From NCBI GenBank assembly GCA_963753585.1, contig CAVWCU010000001.1, positions 186,001 to 250,000 on the forward strand: 64,000 nt of DNA, in the 5' to 3' direction. A program made the position numbers and the translations under genes. This document shows positions 54,035 to 61,865 of the stretch, piece by piece (position 1 is the first letter of the stretch; the number at the start of each line of letters is the position of its first letter). This stretch comes from VRUE01 sp963753585. GTDB lineage: Bacteria > Actinomycetota > Thermoleophilia > Solirubrobacterales > 70-9. Below the pieces are notes generated by a model, which worked only from the letters and a program-made list of their open reading frames with translations, was not told the DNA's origin and did no database searches.

Positions 54035-55417
54035 GCGCCCTGATCGAGCCGGCGCTCGCCGAGCGGGTGCTGAGCCGGGCCCTGGCCAACGGCGGCGAGT
54101 TCGCCGAGGTCTTCGTCGAGCGCAACGCCGGCCTGACGATGGCGATCGACGAGTCGCGGGTCGAATCGGTGCAGTCGGGCGCCTCGGCGGGCGCCGGCGT
54201 GAGGGTGCTCAGCGGTGGGACCACCTATTTCGCCCACGTCGACGGCCTCGACCCCGATGACGTCGAGCGCGCCGCCGTCGAGGCCGCCGCGGCGCTGCAC
54301 GCCGGCCAGGCCGAGCCGCGCCCGCTGGAGGCCGTGGCGAGCACCCCGCACGCGATCGAGCAGCGGCCGTCCGAGGTGCCCGCCGAGCGCAAGGCGGCGC
54401 TCCTTCGCGACCTCGACGAGCGCGGCCGCGCGGCCGGCCCCGAGATCGCCCAGTTCACCGCGTCCTACGCCGAGGTGCGCCGCGAGGTGACCGTCGCCAA
54501 CTCGGATGGCCTCTTCGGCGGCGACGACCGCACGCGGGTGCGGATCGGCGCGCAGGCGGTGGCGCGCCGCGGCGACTCGGTCGAGACCGGCGCCGAGACG
54601 CTGGGCGGGCATCGCGGCTTCGAGCTCTTCGACGAGGACCCTGGCGAGATCGCGGCCGGCGCGGCGCGCAAGGCGCTGACCCTGCTCGACGCCGGTCCCG
54701 CCCCAGCCGGCTCAATGCCGGTGGTGGTCGGCGGCGGCTTCGGCGGGGTCCTCTTCCACGAGATGACCGGCCACGGGCTCGAGGCCGACCACGTGCAGAA
54801 GGACGCCAGCGTCTACGCCGGAAAGCTGGGCACGCAGGTCGCCCCGTCGCTGCTCACCGCCTACGACGACGGCCGCATGCCCAATGAGTGGGGCAGCGAC
54901 TCGATCGACGACGAGGGCACGCCGACCCAGAAGACGATGGTGATCGAGGACGGCCGGCTGGTCTCCTTCCTGTACGACCGGCTGACCGCCCGCCGCGACG
55001 GCGTCGGCTCGACCGGCAACGGCCGCCGCGAGAGCTTCCGTCACCTGCCGGTGCCGCGCATGACCAACACCTACATCGCGCCCGGCGACGCCGAGCCGGA
55101 GGCGATGATCGCCGAGGTCGAGCCATGGCTTCTACGCCGCCTCCTTTGCCGGTGGCCAGGTCGACCCGGCGACCGGCGACTTCGTCTTCGGCGTCTCCGA
55201 GGGCTACCTGATCGAGGGCGGACGGGTGACGCGGCCCTGCCGGGGCGCAACCCTGATCGGCAACTGCCTCGATGCACTGGCGGCGATCGACGCGGTCGGC
55301 AGCGACTTCGAGATGAAGACCGGCGTCTGCGGCAAGGCCGGCCAGAAAGTGCCGGTCGGCACCGGCCAGGGCCACGTCCGGATCCAGGCGATGACGGTGG
55401 GGGGGACCGAGGTTTGA
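54031..55417 (+). pseudogene. tldD: TldD-type metalloprotease, frameshifted near the C-terminus
   Basis: Starts at GTG 54031. TldD and its partner PmbA/TldE form a heterodimeric Zn protease that trims unfolded peptides and some RiPP leaders. The zinc motif H243-E-M-T-G-H248 is intact, as is R-M-T-N-T-Y-I. An extra C near 55123-55124 shifts the frame: the expected G-F-Y-A-A-S-F-A-G-G-Q-V-D-P continues in the next frame. It runs through E-G-Y-L-I-E and C-G-K-A-G-Q to a TGA at 55415-55417. The shift removes about the last 97 residues of the normal protein. If it is a base-calling error the gene is whole; if real it is a pseudogene. Confidence 0.85.
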
Positions 55418-56797
55418 TCGAGCTGGCGCGCCGCGCCGTCGAGGGCACGCTCGCGGCGGGAGCGGGCGACGCCGAGGCCTACGCGTCCGAGGACGCGGGG
55501 CGCGAGGTGCGCGTCCACGGCGGCGAGGTCGAGAGCCTCACCGCGGCGACCAAGCGCGGGATCGGCATCCGCGCCTGGATCGGTCGCCGGGCCGGCTATG
55601 CCTACGGCACCGACCTCTCCGAGGCCGGGATCGCGGAGCTCGCTTCGCGCGCGGCCGAGACGGCGCGGATCGCCGACGAGGACGAGTTCGCCGGCCCCCC
55701 GAGCTTCCGGTGCGCCTTATGGACCCTGGGGGTACAAAAGGCGCACCGGAAGGGGAAGCGGAGCTGGAGTTGGGCGATCCCTCGTTCGGGGACTGGACCA
55801 CCGAGCGCGTCGCCGAGCTGGCGCTCGAGATCGAGCGGGCGGCGCTCGACTCGGATCCGCGTGTCGCCGGGGTCGAGCAGGCGGTCTACGCCGACTCGGC
55901 GGAGCGCGTCGCGATCGTCTCCTCGACCGGGATCGCGGGCGAGTACGAGCGCACCGACTGCTACGGCGTACGCCCAGGCGCTGGCCGAGGGCGACGGCGG
56001 GCGCGAGACCGGGCTCGGCTTCGACCTCGGCCGCGGCCCGGCGGCCCTCGACCCCGCCGCGATCGGACGCGAGGCGGCGGAGCGGGCGACCGCGATGATC
56101 GGCGCCGGCAAGCCCGCATCGCGCAGCTGCCCGGTGGTTCTCGACCCGACGGTTGCCTCCAGCTTCGTCGCCCTGATCGGCCGTGGCCTGGGCGCCGACG
56201 CGGTGCAGCGCGGGCGCTCCCCCTTCGCCGGCCTGTTCGGCACCGCGGTCGCCGCCGAGGCCCTCGTCATCCGGGACGACGGTCTCGACCCCGCCGGCTC
56301 GGCCTCCTCGCCCTTCGACGGCGAGGGCGTGCCACGCCGCCCCAACGCGCTGATCGAGGGCGGGATGCTGCGGACCTACCTCTACGACACGTACACCGCT
56401 CGCCGCGATGGCGCCGCCTCGACAGGTAGCGCCGGGCGTTCGGGCTACCGCTCCCAGCCTGCGGTCTCGGCCTCGAACCTCGTCGTCGCGCCGGGCGCGC
56501 TCGACTTCGAGGAGCTGCTGCGCGAGGCGGGAGACGGGGTGCTGGTCACCGACGTCGCCGGCCTGCACTCGGGCGTCAACCCGGTTACCGGTGCCTTCTC
56601 GGTCGGCGCCTCGGGTCACGCGATCCGCGACGGGGAGGCGGCCGAGCCGCTGCGCGAGTTCACGATCGCCAGCGACCTCGTCTCGATGCTGAAGGCGGTG
56701 CGGGCGGCCGGCATCGAGGCCGCGATGGGTCCCCTTCGGGGGCTCGGTCAGCACGCCGCCGCTGCTGATCGGAGAGATGACGGTCGCCGGTTCCTGA
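55414..56797 (+). pseudogene. pmbA: PmbA/TldE-type protease subunit with several lesions
   Basis: Starts at TTG 55414, overlapping the tldD stop. The first about 95 residues read well. A 15-bp-arm palindrome at 55704-55752 then intervenes and the family sequence continues in another frame (E-L-G-D-P-S-F-G-D-W-T-T-E-R). Near 55965 it returns to the first frame (A-Y-A-Q-A-L-A-E-G-D), and near 56760 it shifts again to end L-L-I-G-E-M-T-V-A-G-S-stop at 56795-56797. Recognisable PmbA motifs are P-V-V-L-D-P, G-L-H-S-G-V-N-P-V-T-G and F-S-V-G-A-S-G. With three frame changes it is probably inactive. TldE lacks the zinc site in known pairs, so absence of HExxxH here is normal. Confidence 0.85.
55704..55752. 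repeat. Palindromic element inside pmbA
   Basis: Perfect 15-bp arms 55704-55718/55738-55752 with a 19-nt loop. The pmbA reading frame changes across it, so it looks inserted. Confidence 0.8.
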
Positions 56798-56828
56798 CTC
56801 CATGCGCCATTACGGCCGTGGCCGCTGT

Positions 56829-56834
56829 TAGATT
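56829..56834 (+). promoter_or_regulatory. -10 box of the HU gene
   Basis: TAGATT, 40 bases before GTG 56875, with GGAGGAG at 56861-56867 as ribosome site. The -35 is not clear. Confidence 0.4.
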
Positions 56835-56874
56835 CCGCCGCGATTTCAACCACTCATGACGGAGGAGCTTCGAC

Positions 56875-57153
56875 GTGACAAAGGCTGAGTTTCTGGACCA
56901 ACTGGCAGGCGACGAGCGGCTGGGCAGCAAGAAGGCTGCTGGCGACGCGGTTGACGCGGTGCTCGACGCGATCACCGACACGCTGAGCAGCGGCGGCGAA
57001 GTCAGCTTCACCGGCTTCGGCAAATTCCACGTCGCCGAGCGCGGCCCCCGCCAGGGCGTCAACCCGCGCACGGGTGAGCGGATCACGATCCCGGGCGGCA
57101 AGGTCCCGCGCTTCTCCGCCGGCTCCGCGCTGAAGACCAAGGTCAAAGGCTGA
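56875..57153 (+). CDS. hup: HU-family nucleoid protein
   Basis: 92 aa from GTG 56875 with GGAGGAG 7 nt upstream. HU is a dimeric DNA-bending protein that compacts the nucleoid. Family features: T-K-A-E-F-L start, G-E-V-S-F-T-G-F-G-K-F at 42-52, the arm sequence N-P-R-T-G-E-R-I-T-I-P at 63-73, and the final F-S-A-G-S-A-L-K. It lacks the long Lys/Ala-rich C-terminal tail found in mycobacterial HupB. Its stop overlaps the probable CTG start of pyrF. Confidence 0.95.
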   Translation: MTKAEFLDQLAGDERLGSKKAAGDAVDAVLDAITDTLSSGGEVSFTGFGKFHVAERGPRQGVNPRTGERITIPGGKVPRFSAGSALKTKVKG

Positions 57154-58046
57154 GCCAGGCGCAGCCCTTTGCGGACCGGCTCGCGGCGCTCGTCGAAGAG
57201 CGCCGCAGCCAGGTCTGTCTCGGCCTCGACCCCGACCCGTCGAAGCTCTCCGGGGACGGGCCTGACGTTCCCGTCGGTGCCGCTTCGGCCGCCGAGTGTG
57301 CGGCCGGGGCGGTCGCCGCGCACTGCCGCTCGCTGATCGAACGGGCCGGCCCGGCCTGCGTCGCGATCAAGCCCCAGCTCGCCTGCTTCGAGCGCCTCGG
57401 CGCTCCGGGCTGGGCCGCGCTGGTGGAGGTTTGCGCGGCGGCCCGCGAAGCCGGCCTGCTCGTCGTCGCCGACGGCAAGCGCGGCGACGTGCCGGTCACG
57501 GCGGCCGCCTACGCCCAGGCGCTGCTGGGCGAGACGCCGACCCCGTGGGGCCCTGTGGCGGGCCTCGGCGCCGATGCCGTCACGGCCAACCCGCTGCTCG
57601 GCGTCGACGCGCTGGAGCCGCTCGTGGAGGCGGCCGGGGCAGCCGGGGCGGGTGTCTTCGCCCTGGTGCGGACGAGCAACCCCGGTGCGGCCGACGTGCA
57701 GGATCTGCCGGCGCCGGAGCAGCCGCTGCACGAGCGCCTGGCCGGGCTGGTCGACGGGCTCTCGGACCGGCTGCTGGGCGAGGGCGGGCTGAGCGGGATG
57801 GGAGCGGTGGTCGGTGCGACCGCTCCCGAGCACATCGCCCGCCTGCGTTCCCTGATGCCCCGCTCGATCTTCCTCGTCCCCGGGGTCGGCGCCCAGGGCG
57901 GTCGACCGGAGCTGCTCGGGGCCGCCTTCGCGGCGGGTGCCGCCTCGGCTCTGGTCCCCGTCTCGCGCGGGATCGCCGCCGCCGAGGACCCGGCCGCCGC
58001 CGCCGAGGACATGCGCGCCAGGGTTTGGGACGCTTCGACCGAATAG
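57150..58046 (+). CDS. pyrF: Orotidine 5'-phosphate decarboxylase (type 2), probable CTG start
   Basis: About 298 aa if read from CTG 57150, which overlaps the HU stop (CTGA). It catalyses the last step of UMP synthesis, decarboxylation of OMP. The conserved N-terminal strand V-C-L-G-L-D-P-D-P is at 22-30, the I-K-P-Q segment near 73-76, the catalytic D-G-K-R-G-D at 108-113 and a P-G-V-G-A-Q-G loop near 251. There is no ATG, GTG or TTG in frame before residue 92, and starting there would delete essential strands. So a CTG start or another unusual start is needed. A hairpin at 58049-58067 follows. Confidence 0.9.
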   Translation: MSQAQPFADRLAALVEERRSQVCLGLDPDPSKLSGDGPDVPVGAASAAECAAGAVAAHCRSLIERAGPACVAIKPQLACFERLGAPGWAALVEVCAAAREAGLLVVADGKRGDVPVTAAAYAQALLGETPTPWGPVAGLGADAVTANPLLGVDALEPLVEAAGAAGAGVFALVRTSNPGAADVQDLPAPEQPLHERLAGLVDGLSDRLLGEGGLSGMGAVVGATAPEHIARLRSLMPRSIFLVPGVGAQGGRPELLGAAFAAGAASALVPVSRGIAAAEDPAAAAEDMRARVWDASTE

Positions 58047-58048
58047 GC

Positions 58049-58067
58049 GCGCAGATACGATCTGCGC
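58049..58067 (+). terminator. 8-bp hairpin after pyrF
   Basis: GCGCAGAT-ACG-ATCTGCGC at 58049-58067, 3 bases after the stop; no T tract. The imperfect pairing extends outward to about 58041-58074. Confidence 0.45.
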
Positions 58068-58091
58068 CCATTCGACCGTCAGTCACCTGCA

Positions 58092-58412
58092 ATGAACAAG
58101 CGCACCTCAGCCACGGCCCGGACCCTTGCGGTACTCGCCCTGATCGCTGCCTTCGTCCTCCTCGTCGTCGCCATCGGGGGCGTGCTTGGCGGCGGCTCGG
58201 ACGGCTCGAATGGGCAAGGGCGCGACGGGGAGGCGGCGCGCAGGGCCGAGCCGAGGGAGCCGGCGCCGGCTTCCTACGAAATCCAGAGTGGAGACACCCT
58301 GATCGCGATCGCCCGCCTGACCGGGGTCTCGGTCGCGCGCATCGAAACGCTCAACCCCGAAGTCGACCCGCAGATCCTGATCGCCGGCGAAATGCTGAAG
58401 CTGCGCCGGTGA
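58092..58412 (+). CDS. LysM domain protein with N-terminal membrane helix
   Basis: 106 aa. A hydrophobic helix (about 10-34) anchors it in the membrane. A Gly/Ala/Glu linker leads to one LysM domain (about 62-105, S-Y-E-I-Q-S-G-D-T-L-I-A-I-A and L-N-P-E-V-D-P-Q-I-L). LysM binds N-acetylglucosamine in peptidoglycan. It stands directly before a D,D-carboxypeptidase gene, which suggests a shared envelope role. A 17-bp palindrome fills the gap between them. Confidence 0.88.
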   Translation: MNKRTSATARTLAVLALIAAFVLLVVAIGGVLGGGSDGSNGQGRDGEAARRAEPREPAPASYEIQSGDTLIAIARLTGVSVARIETLNPEVDPQILIAGEMLKLRR

Positions 58413-58413
58413 G

Positions 58414-58467
58414 CGCACAAATCGCCACGGTGACGACCGGGTATTCGAGTCCGTGGCGATTTGTGCG
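58414..58467. repeat. 17-bp-arm palindrome between the LysM and carboxypeptidase genes
   Basis: Perfect arms 58414-58430/58451-58467 with a 20-nt loop, starting 2 bases after one stop codon and ending 9 bases before the next ATG. No T tract. Confidence 0.85.
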
Positions 58468-58476
58468 TGAAACCCC

Positions 58477-59673
58477 ATGATGTTGGGCGCGCCGCGCCGC
58501 CCGATCCTGGTTCTCGCATGTCTATTGCCGGCTCTGCTCTGGACGGCGCCCGCCCAGGCCGAGGCGGCACCGCCGAGCATCGACGCTCGCGCATGGGCCT
58601 TGATCGACGCCCGCAGCGGCGACGTGCTCGTCTCCCACGCCGGCGCCCGGCGGCTGCCGATCGCCAGCACGACCAAGCTGATGACCGCCTACGTGGCGCT
58701 GCGCGAGCTGCCGCTGGACCGTGTCGTGCGGGCTGCGCCCTACGACGCGATCTACGGCGAGTCGCTGCTCGAACTCAGACCCGGCGAGCGGGTGAGCGTG
58801 CGCGACCTGCTCTACGGCCTGATCCTGCGCAGCGGCAACGACGCCGCCTACGACCTCGCCCTGGCCGCCGCCGGCTCGGAAGCTCGCTTCGTCGCCGAGA
58901 TGAACCGCTACGCGGCGGCACTGGGCCTGGCGGACACCCACTACGCAAACCCGATCGGGCTCGACGAGGAGGGCAACTACTCCAGCGCCCGCGACCTGGC
59001 GACGCTGAGTCGGAGGCTTCTGCGCAATCCCGCCTTCGCCCGGATCGCCGACGCCCGCAGCGCCAGCCTGCGCAGCCTGCGCCCGCCGCGCACGATCGAC
59101 ACCCTCAACGACCTGCTCTACCGGGCGAATTGGACGACCGGGGTGAAGACGGGCCACACCTTCGGCGCCGCCTACGTCCTGGTCGGCTCCGGTCAGCGCC
59201 ACGGGGTGAGGCTGATCTCGGTCGTGATCGGCACCCCGACGGAGACCGAACGCGACCTCGCCAGCCTGCGCCTGCTCGAGTACGGCTTCTCCCGCTACGA
59301 GCGGCGCGTGCCGATCCGTGCCGGGGAGGAGCTCGCCGAGGCCTCGGTTCGCTACGGGGGCGGGGAGCTGCCGCTGCGCGCCGCGCGCACGGTCTCCGTC
59401 GGGGTTCGCCCCGACCAGCGGCTCGGTCTCTCGGTGCGGGCGCCGAGCGAGCTCGAGGGCCCGATCAGCCGCGGCGCCGCGCTGGGCAGGGCGACTGTGT
59501 TCATCGACGGCAGGAAGGCCGCCGCCGTGGCGCTGCGGGCCGGCCGTGCGGTGCCCGAGGCGAGCGCTCTGGAGCGGGCGAAGAGCTTCGTCGGCTCGGA
59601 GGAGATCCCGATCGGGATCGCGCTTTGCGTGATACTGGTCGGAGCAGTCATGCTGAGGCGCCTTTCACGATGA
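58477..59673 (+). CDS. dac: D-alanyl-D-alanine carboxypeptidase, S11 family
   Basis: 398 aa. Signal peptide about 1-27. Penicillin-binding motifs: S64-T-T-K67 (SxxK), S119-G-N121 and K224-T-G226. It removes the terminal D-Ala from peptidoglycan stem peptides outside the membrane. A C-terminal hydrophobic helix (about 378-393) followed by R-R-L-S-R anchors it, rather than the usual amphipathic helix. ATG 58477 lies 9 nt after a palindrome; an ATG at the second codon (58480) is equivalent. It overlaps the next gene by ATGA. Confidence 0.93.
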   Translation: MMLGAPRRPILVLACLLPALLWTAPAQAEAAPPSIDARAWALIDARSGDVLVSHAGARRLPIASTTKLMTAYVALRELPLDRVVRAAPYDAIYGESLLELRPGERVSVRDLLYGLILRSGNDAAYDLALAAAGSEARFVAEMNRYAAALGLADTHYANPIGLDEEGNYSSARDLATLSRRLLRNPAFARIADARSASLRSLRPPRTIDTLNDLLYRANWTTGVKTGHTFGAAYVLVGSGQRHGVRLISVVIGTPTETERDLASLRLLEYGFSRYERRVPIRAGEELAEASVRYGGGELPLRAARTVSVGVRPDQRLGLSVRAPSELEGPISRGAALGRATVFIDGRKAAAVALRAGRAVPEASALERAKSFVGSEEIPIGIALCVILVGAVMLRRLSR

Positions 59674-60626
59674 TCCTCACGGTCACTCTCAACGCCGCGA
59701 TCGACCGCACGGTCGCGGTGCCGAACTTCCGTCTCGGTCACCGGCACCGAGCGGTCGAGAGCCGCACATTGGCCGGCGGCAAGGGGATCAACGTCGCCCG
59801 CGCCCTCGGCCGGCTGGGCCGGCCCGTGATCGCCACCGGCTTCGCCGGTGGCCCGACCGGGAACCGGCTGTTGGAGCAGCTTCGCGAGGAAGCGGTCCTG
59901 ACCGACTTCACCCGAATCGCCGCCGAGACGCGGATCAACATGGCCGTGATCGACCCCACCTCCGGCGAGCAGACCGAGATCAACGAGCGCGGGCCCGCGG
60001 TCAGCCCCGAGGAGGTCGAGGCATTCGCCGCCCGCCTCGGCTACCTCGCCGACGGCGCCAGGCTCTGCGTGCTCGCCGGCACCCTGCCCCCCGGGGCCGG
60101 TGGCGACCTCTACGCGCGCCTGGTCAAGGACCTGACTGAGCGCGGCGTGCCGGTCATCCTCGACTCCGAGGGGGAGGCGATGCTCGCCGGCCTGCGCGCC
60201 GGCGCCGCCATGGTCACGCCCAACGAGCGCGAGGCCGAGGAGCTGGTCGGCCAGGAGTTCGGCGACCGTCAGGACCTCGTCCACGGGCTCTCCGAGCTGG
60301 TTCGCCTCGGCGCCCGCGAGGCCGCGATCACGCGGCCCGACGGCTGCGCAGCGGTGATCGGCGAGGGGACGGAGAGGCGCTTCGTCGAGGTCCGCACCGA
60401 GCCGCTGGAGCCGGTCTCGACGGTCGGCTCGGGCGACGCCTTCCTGGCGGGCTACGCCGCCGCCCGCTACGAGGGCCGGCCTGCCGGGGAGTGCCTTGCC
60501 TACGGCGTCGCCTGTGGGGCGGAGTCGACCCAGCACTTCGGCGCCGGCGTAGTCGACCGCGGTCAGGTCGAGCGCCTCCTCGGCGAGGTCCACGTCCAGG
60601 ATCTGGAGGTCCCCGCCGAAGTGTAG
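59670..60626 (+). CDS. PfkB-family hexose kinase, 1-phosphofructokinase type
   Basis: 318 aa from ATG 59670, overlapping the carboxypeptidase stop. The PfkB signatures are present: G-G-K-G-I-N-V-A-R at 36-44 and the ATP/catalytic motif G-S-G-D-A-F at 253-258 with Asp256 as base. The opening M-I-L-T-V-T-L-N-A-A-I-D-R-T is typical of the FruK/LacC/PfkB group, which phosphorylates fructose-1-phosphate, tagatose-6-phosphate or fructose-6-phosphate. No fru transporter is nearby, so the substrate cannot be fixed. Confidence 0.88.
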   Translation: MILTVTLNAAIDRTVAVPNFRLGHRHRAVESRTLAGGKGINVARALGRLGRPVIATGFAGGPTGNRLLEQLREEAVLTDFTRIAAETRINMAVIDPTSGEQTEINERGPAVSPEEVEAFAARLGYLADGARLCVLAGTLPPGAGGDLYARLVKDLTERGVPVILDSEGEAMLAGLRAGAAMVTPNEREAEELVGQEFGDRQDLVHGLSELVRLGAREAAITRPDGCAAVIGEGTERRFVEVRTEPLEPVSTVGSGDAFLAGYAAARYEGRPAGECLAYGVACGAESTQHFGAGVVDRGQVERLLGEVHVQDLEVPAEV

Positions 60627-60659
60627 GCTGGGGTCTCAACGCCACCCTGGAGGACCTAA

Positions 60660-61865
60660 TTGGAGATCGACATCGGTCGAGGCAAGAAGGGGCGGCGCGC
60701 CTACGGATTCGACGACATCGCGATCGTTCCGTCGCGCCGCACCCGCGACCCCGACGACATTGACATCAGCTGGACGCTTGGTCCCTACCGCTTCGAGCTG
60801 CCGCTCGTCGCTTCGGCGATGGACGGCGTGGTCAGCCCCGATACCGCGGTGCTCGTCAACGAGCTGGGCGGCCTCGGCGTGCTCAACCTGGAGGGGATCT
60901 GGACCCGTTTCGAGAACGCCGAGGAGCGGCTGGAGGCGATTGCCGCCGCACCCAAGCACGAGGCGACGCGGATCATGCAGGAGATCTACGCCGAGCCGGT
61001 CAAGTCCGAGCTGGTCGGCAAGCGGGTCGCGGAGATCAAGGAGCGCGGCGCGGTCGCCTGCGGCTCGCTGACGCCGCAGAAAGTCCGCGAGCACTACGAG
61101 ATCGCGGTCGAGGCCGGCATCGACATCCTCGTCATCCAGGGCACGGTGATCTCGGCCGAACACGTCTCGACCACGGTCGAGCCGCTCAACCTGAAGGAGT
61201 TCATCGCCGAGGTGCCGGTGCCGACGGTGGTCGGCGGTTGCGCCTCCTACTCGACCGGCTTGCACCTGATGCGGACCGGCGCGGTCGGCGTCCTGGTCGG
61301 CGTCGGACCGGGCGCGGCCTGCACGACTCGCGGGGTGCTCGGGATCGGGGTGCCGCAGGCGACCGCGATCGCCGACGTGGCTGCCGCCCGCTCCCAGCAC
61401 ATGCTGGAGACCGGCGAGTACGTCAACGTGATCGCCGACGGCGGCATGCGCACCGGGGGCGACGTCTCCAAGGCGATCGCCTGCGGGGCGGACTCGGTGA
61501 TGGTCGGCTCGCCGCTGGCCCGGGCCAAGGAGGCTCCCGGCCGGGGCTTCCACTGGGGCATGGCGACCTTCCACCCGTCCCTGCCGCGTGGCACCCGTGT
61601 CACGACCAAGCAGGACGGCACGATGGAGGAGATCCTGCTCGGGCCCGCCCAGGAGAACGACGGCACCTTCAACCTGATGGGGGCGCTGAAAACCTCGATG
61701 GCGACCTGCGGCTATGAGGACATCCGCTCCTTCCAGCGGGCCGAGGTGATGGTCGCGCCGGCGCTGATGAGCGAGGGTAAGAAGCTCCAGAACGAGCAGG
61801 CGGTCGGCATGGGGTCGAATGGGCGCGCGGCGGTCTCCGCCGGTGTTGGAGTCGCCGACGACTGA
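60660..61865 (+). CDS. guaB3: GuaB3-type IMP dehydrogenase family protein
   Basis: 401 aa from TTG 60660; GGAGG at 60649-60653 is 6 nt upstream. TIM-barrel with M-D-G-V-V-S-P, the catalytic-Cys loop G-P-G-A-A-C221-T-T-R and D-G-G-M-R-T-G-G-D. It lacks the CBS pair of classical IMPDH. Length and motifs fit the GuaB3 group of actinobacteria and cyanobacteria, whose members act on GMP/IMP differently from GuaB or are less well defined. It precedes guaA, with which it overlaps, so it belongs to guanine nucleotide synthesis. A TAGGCT box near 60625-60630 may be its -10. Confidence 0.9.
   Translation: MEIDIGRGKKGRRAYGFDDIAIVPSRRTRDPDDIDISWTLGPYRFELPLVASAMDGVVSPDTAVLVNELGGLGVLNLEGIWTRFENAEERLEAIAAAPKHEATRIMQEIYAEPVKSELVGKRVAEIKERGAVACGSLTPQKVREHYEIAVEAGIDILVIQGTVISAEHVSTTVEPLNLKEFIAEVPVPTVVGGCASYSTGLHLMRTGAVGVLVGVGPGAACTTRGVLGIGVPQATAIADVAAARSQHMLETGEYVNVIADGGMRTGGDVSKAIACGADSVMVGSPLARAKEAPGRGFHWGMATFHPSLPRGTRVTTKQDGTMEEILLGPAQENDGTFNLMGALKTSMATCGYEDIRSFQRAEVMVAPALMSEGKKLQNEQAVGMGSNGRAAVSAGVGVADD

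Noticed and set aside
54031..56859. A single 942-aa fusion of TldD and PmbA
   Set aside because: The open frame only joins the two because of frameshifts; the true ends and starts of the two genes (TGA 55415-55417, TTG 55414) lie in the expected frames.
58440..58470. A tRNA T-loop-like TTCGAGTCC
   Set aside because: It is the loop of a palindrome; no acceptor stem, anticodon arm or CCA context. I found no tRNA or rRNA in the window.
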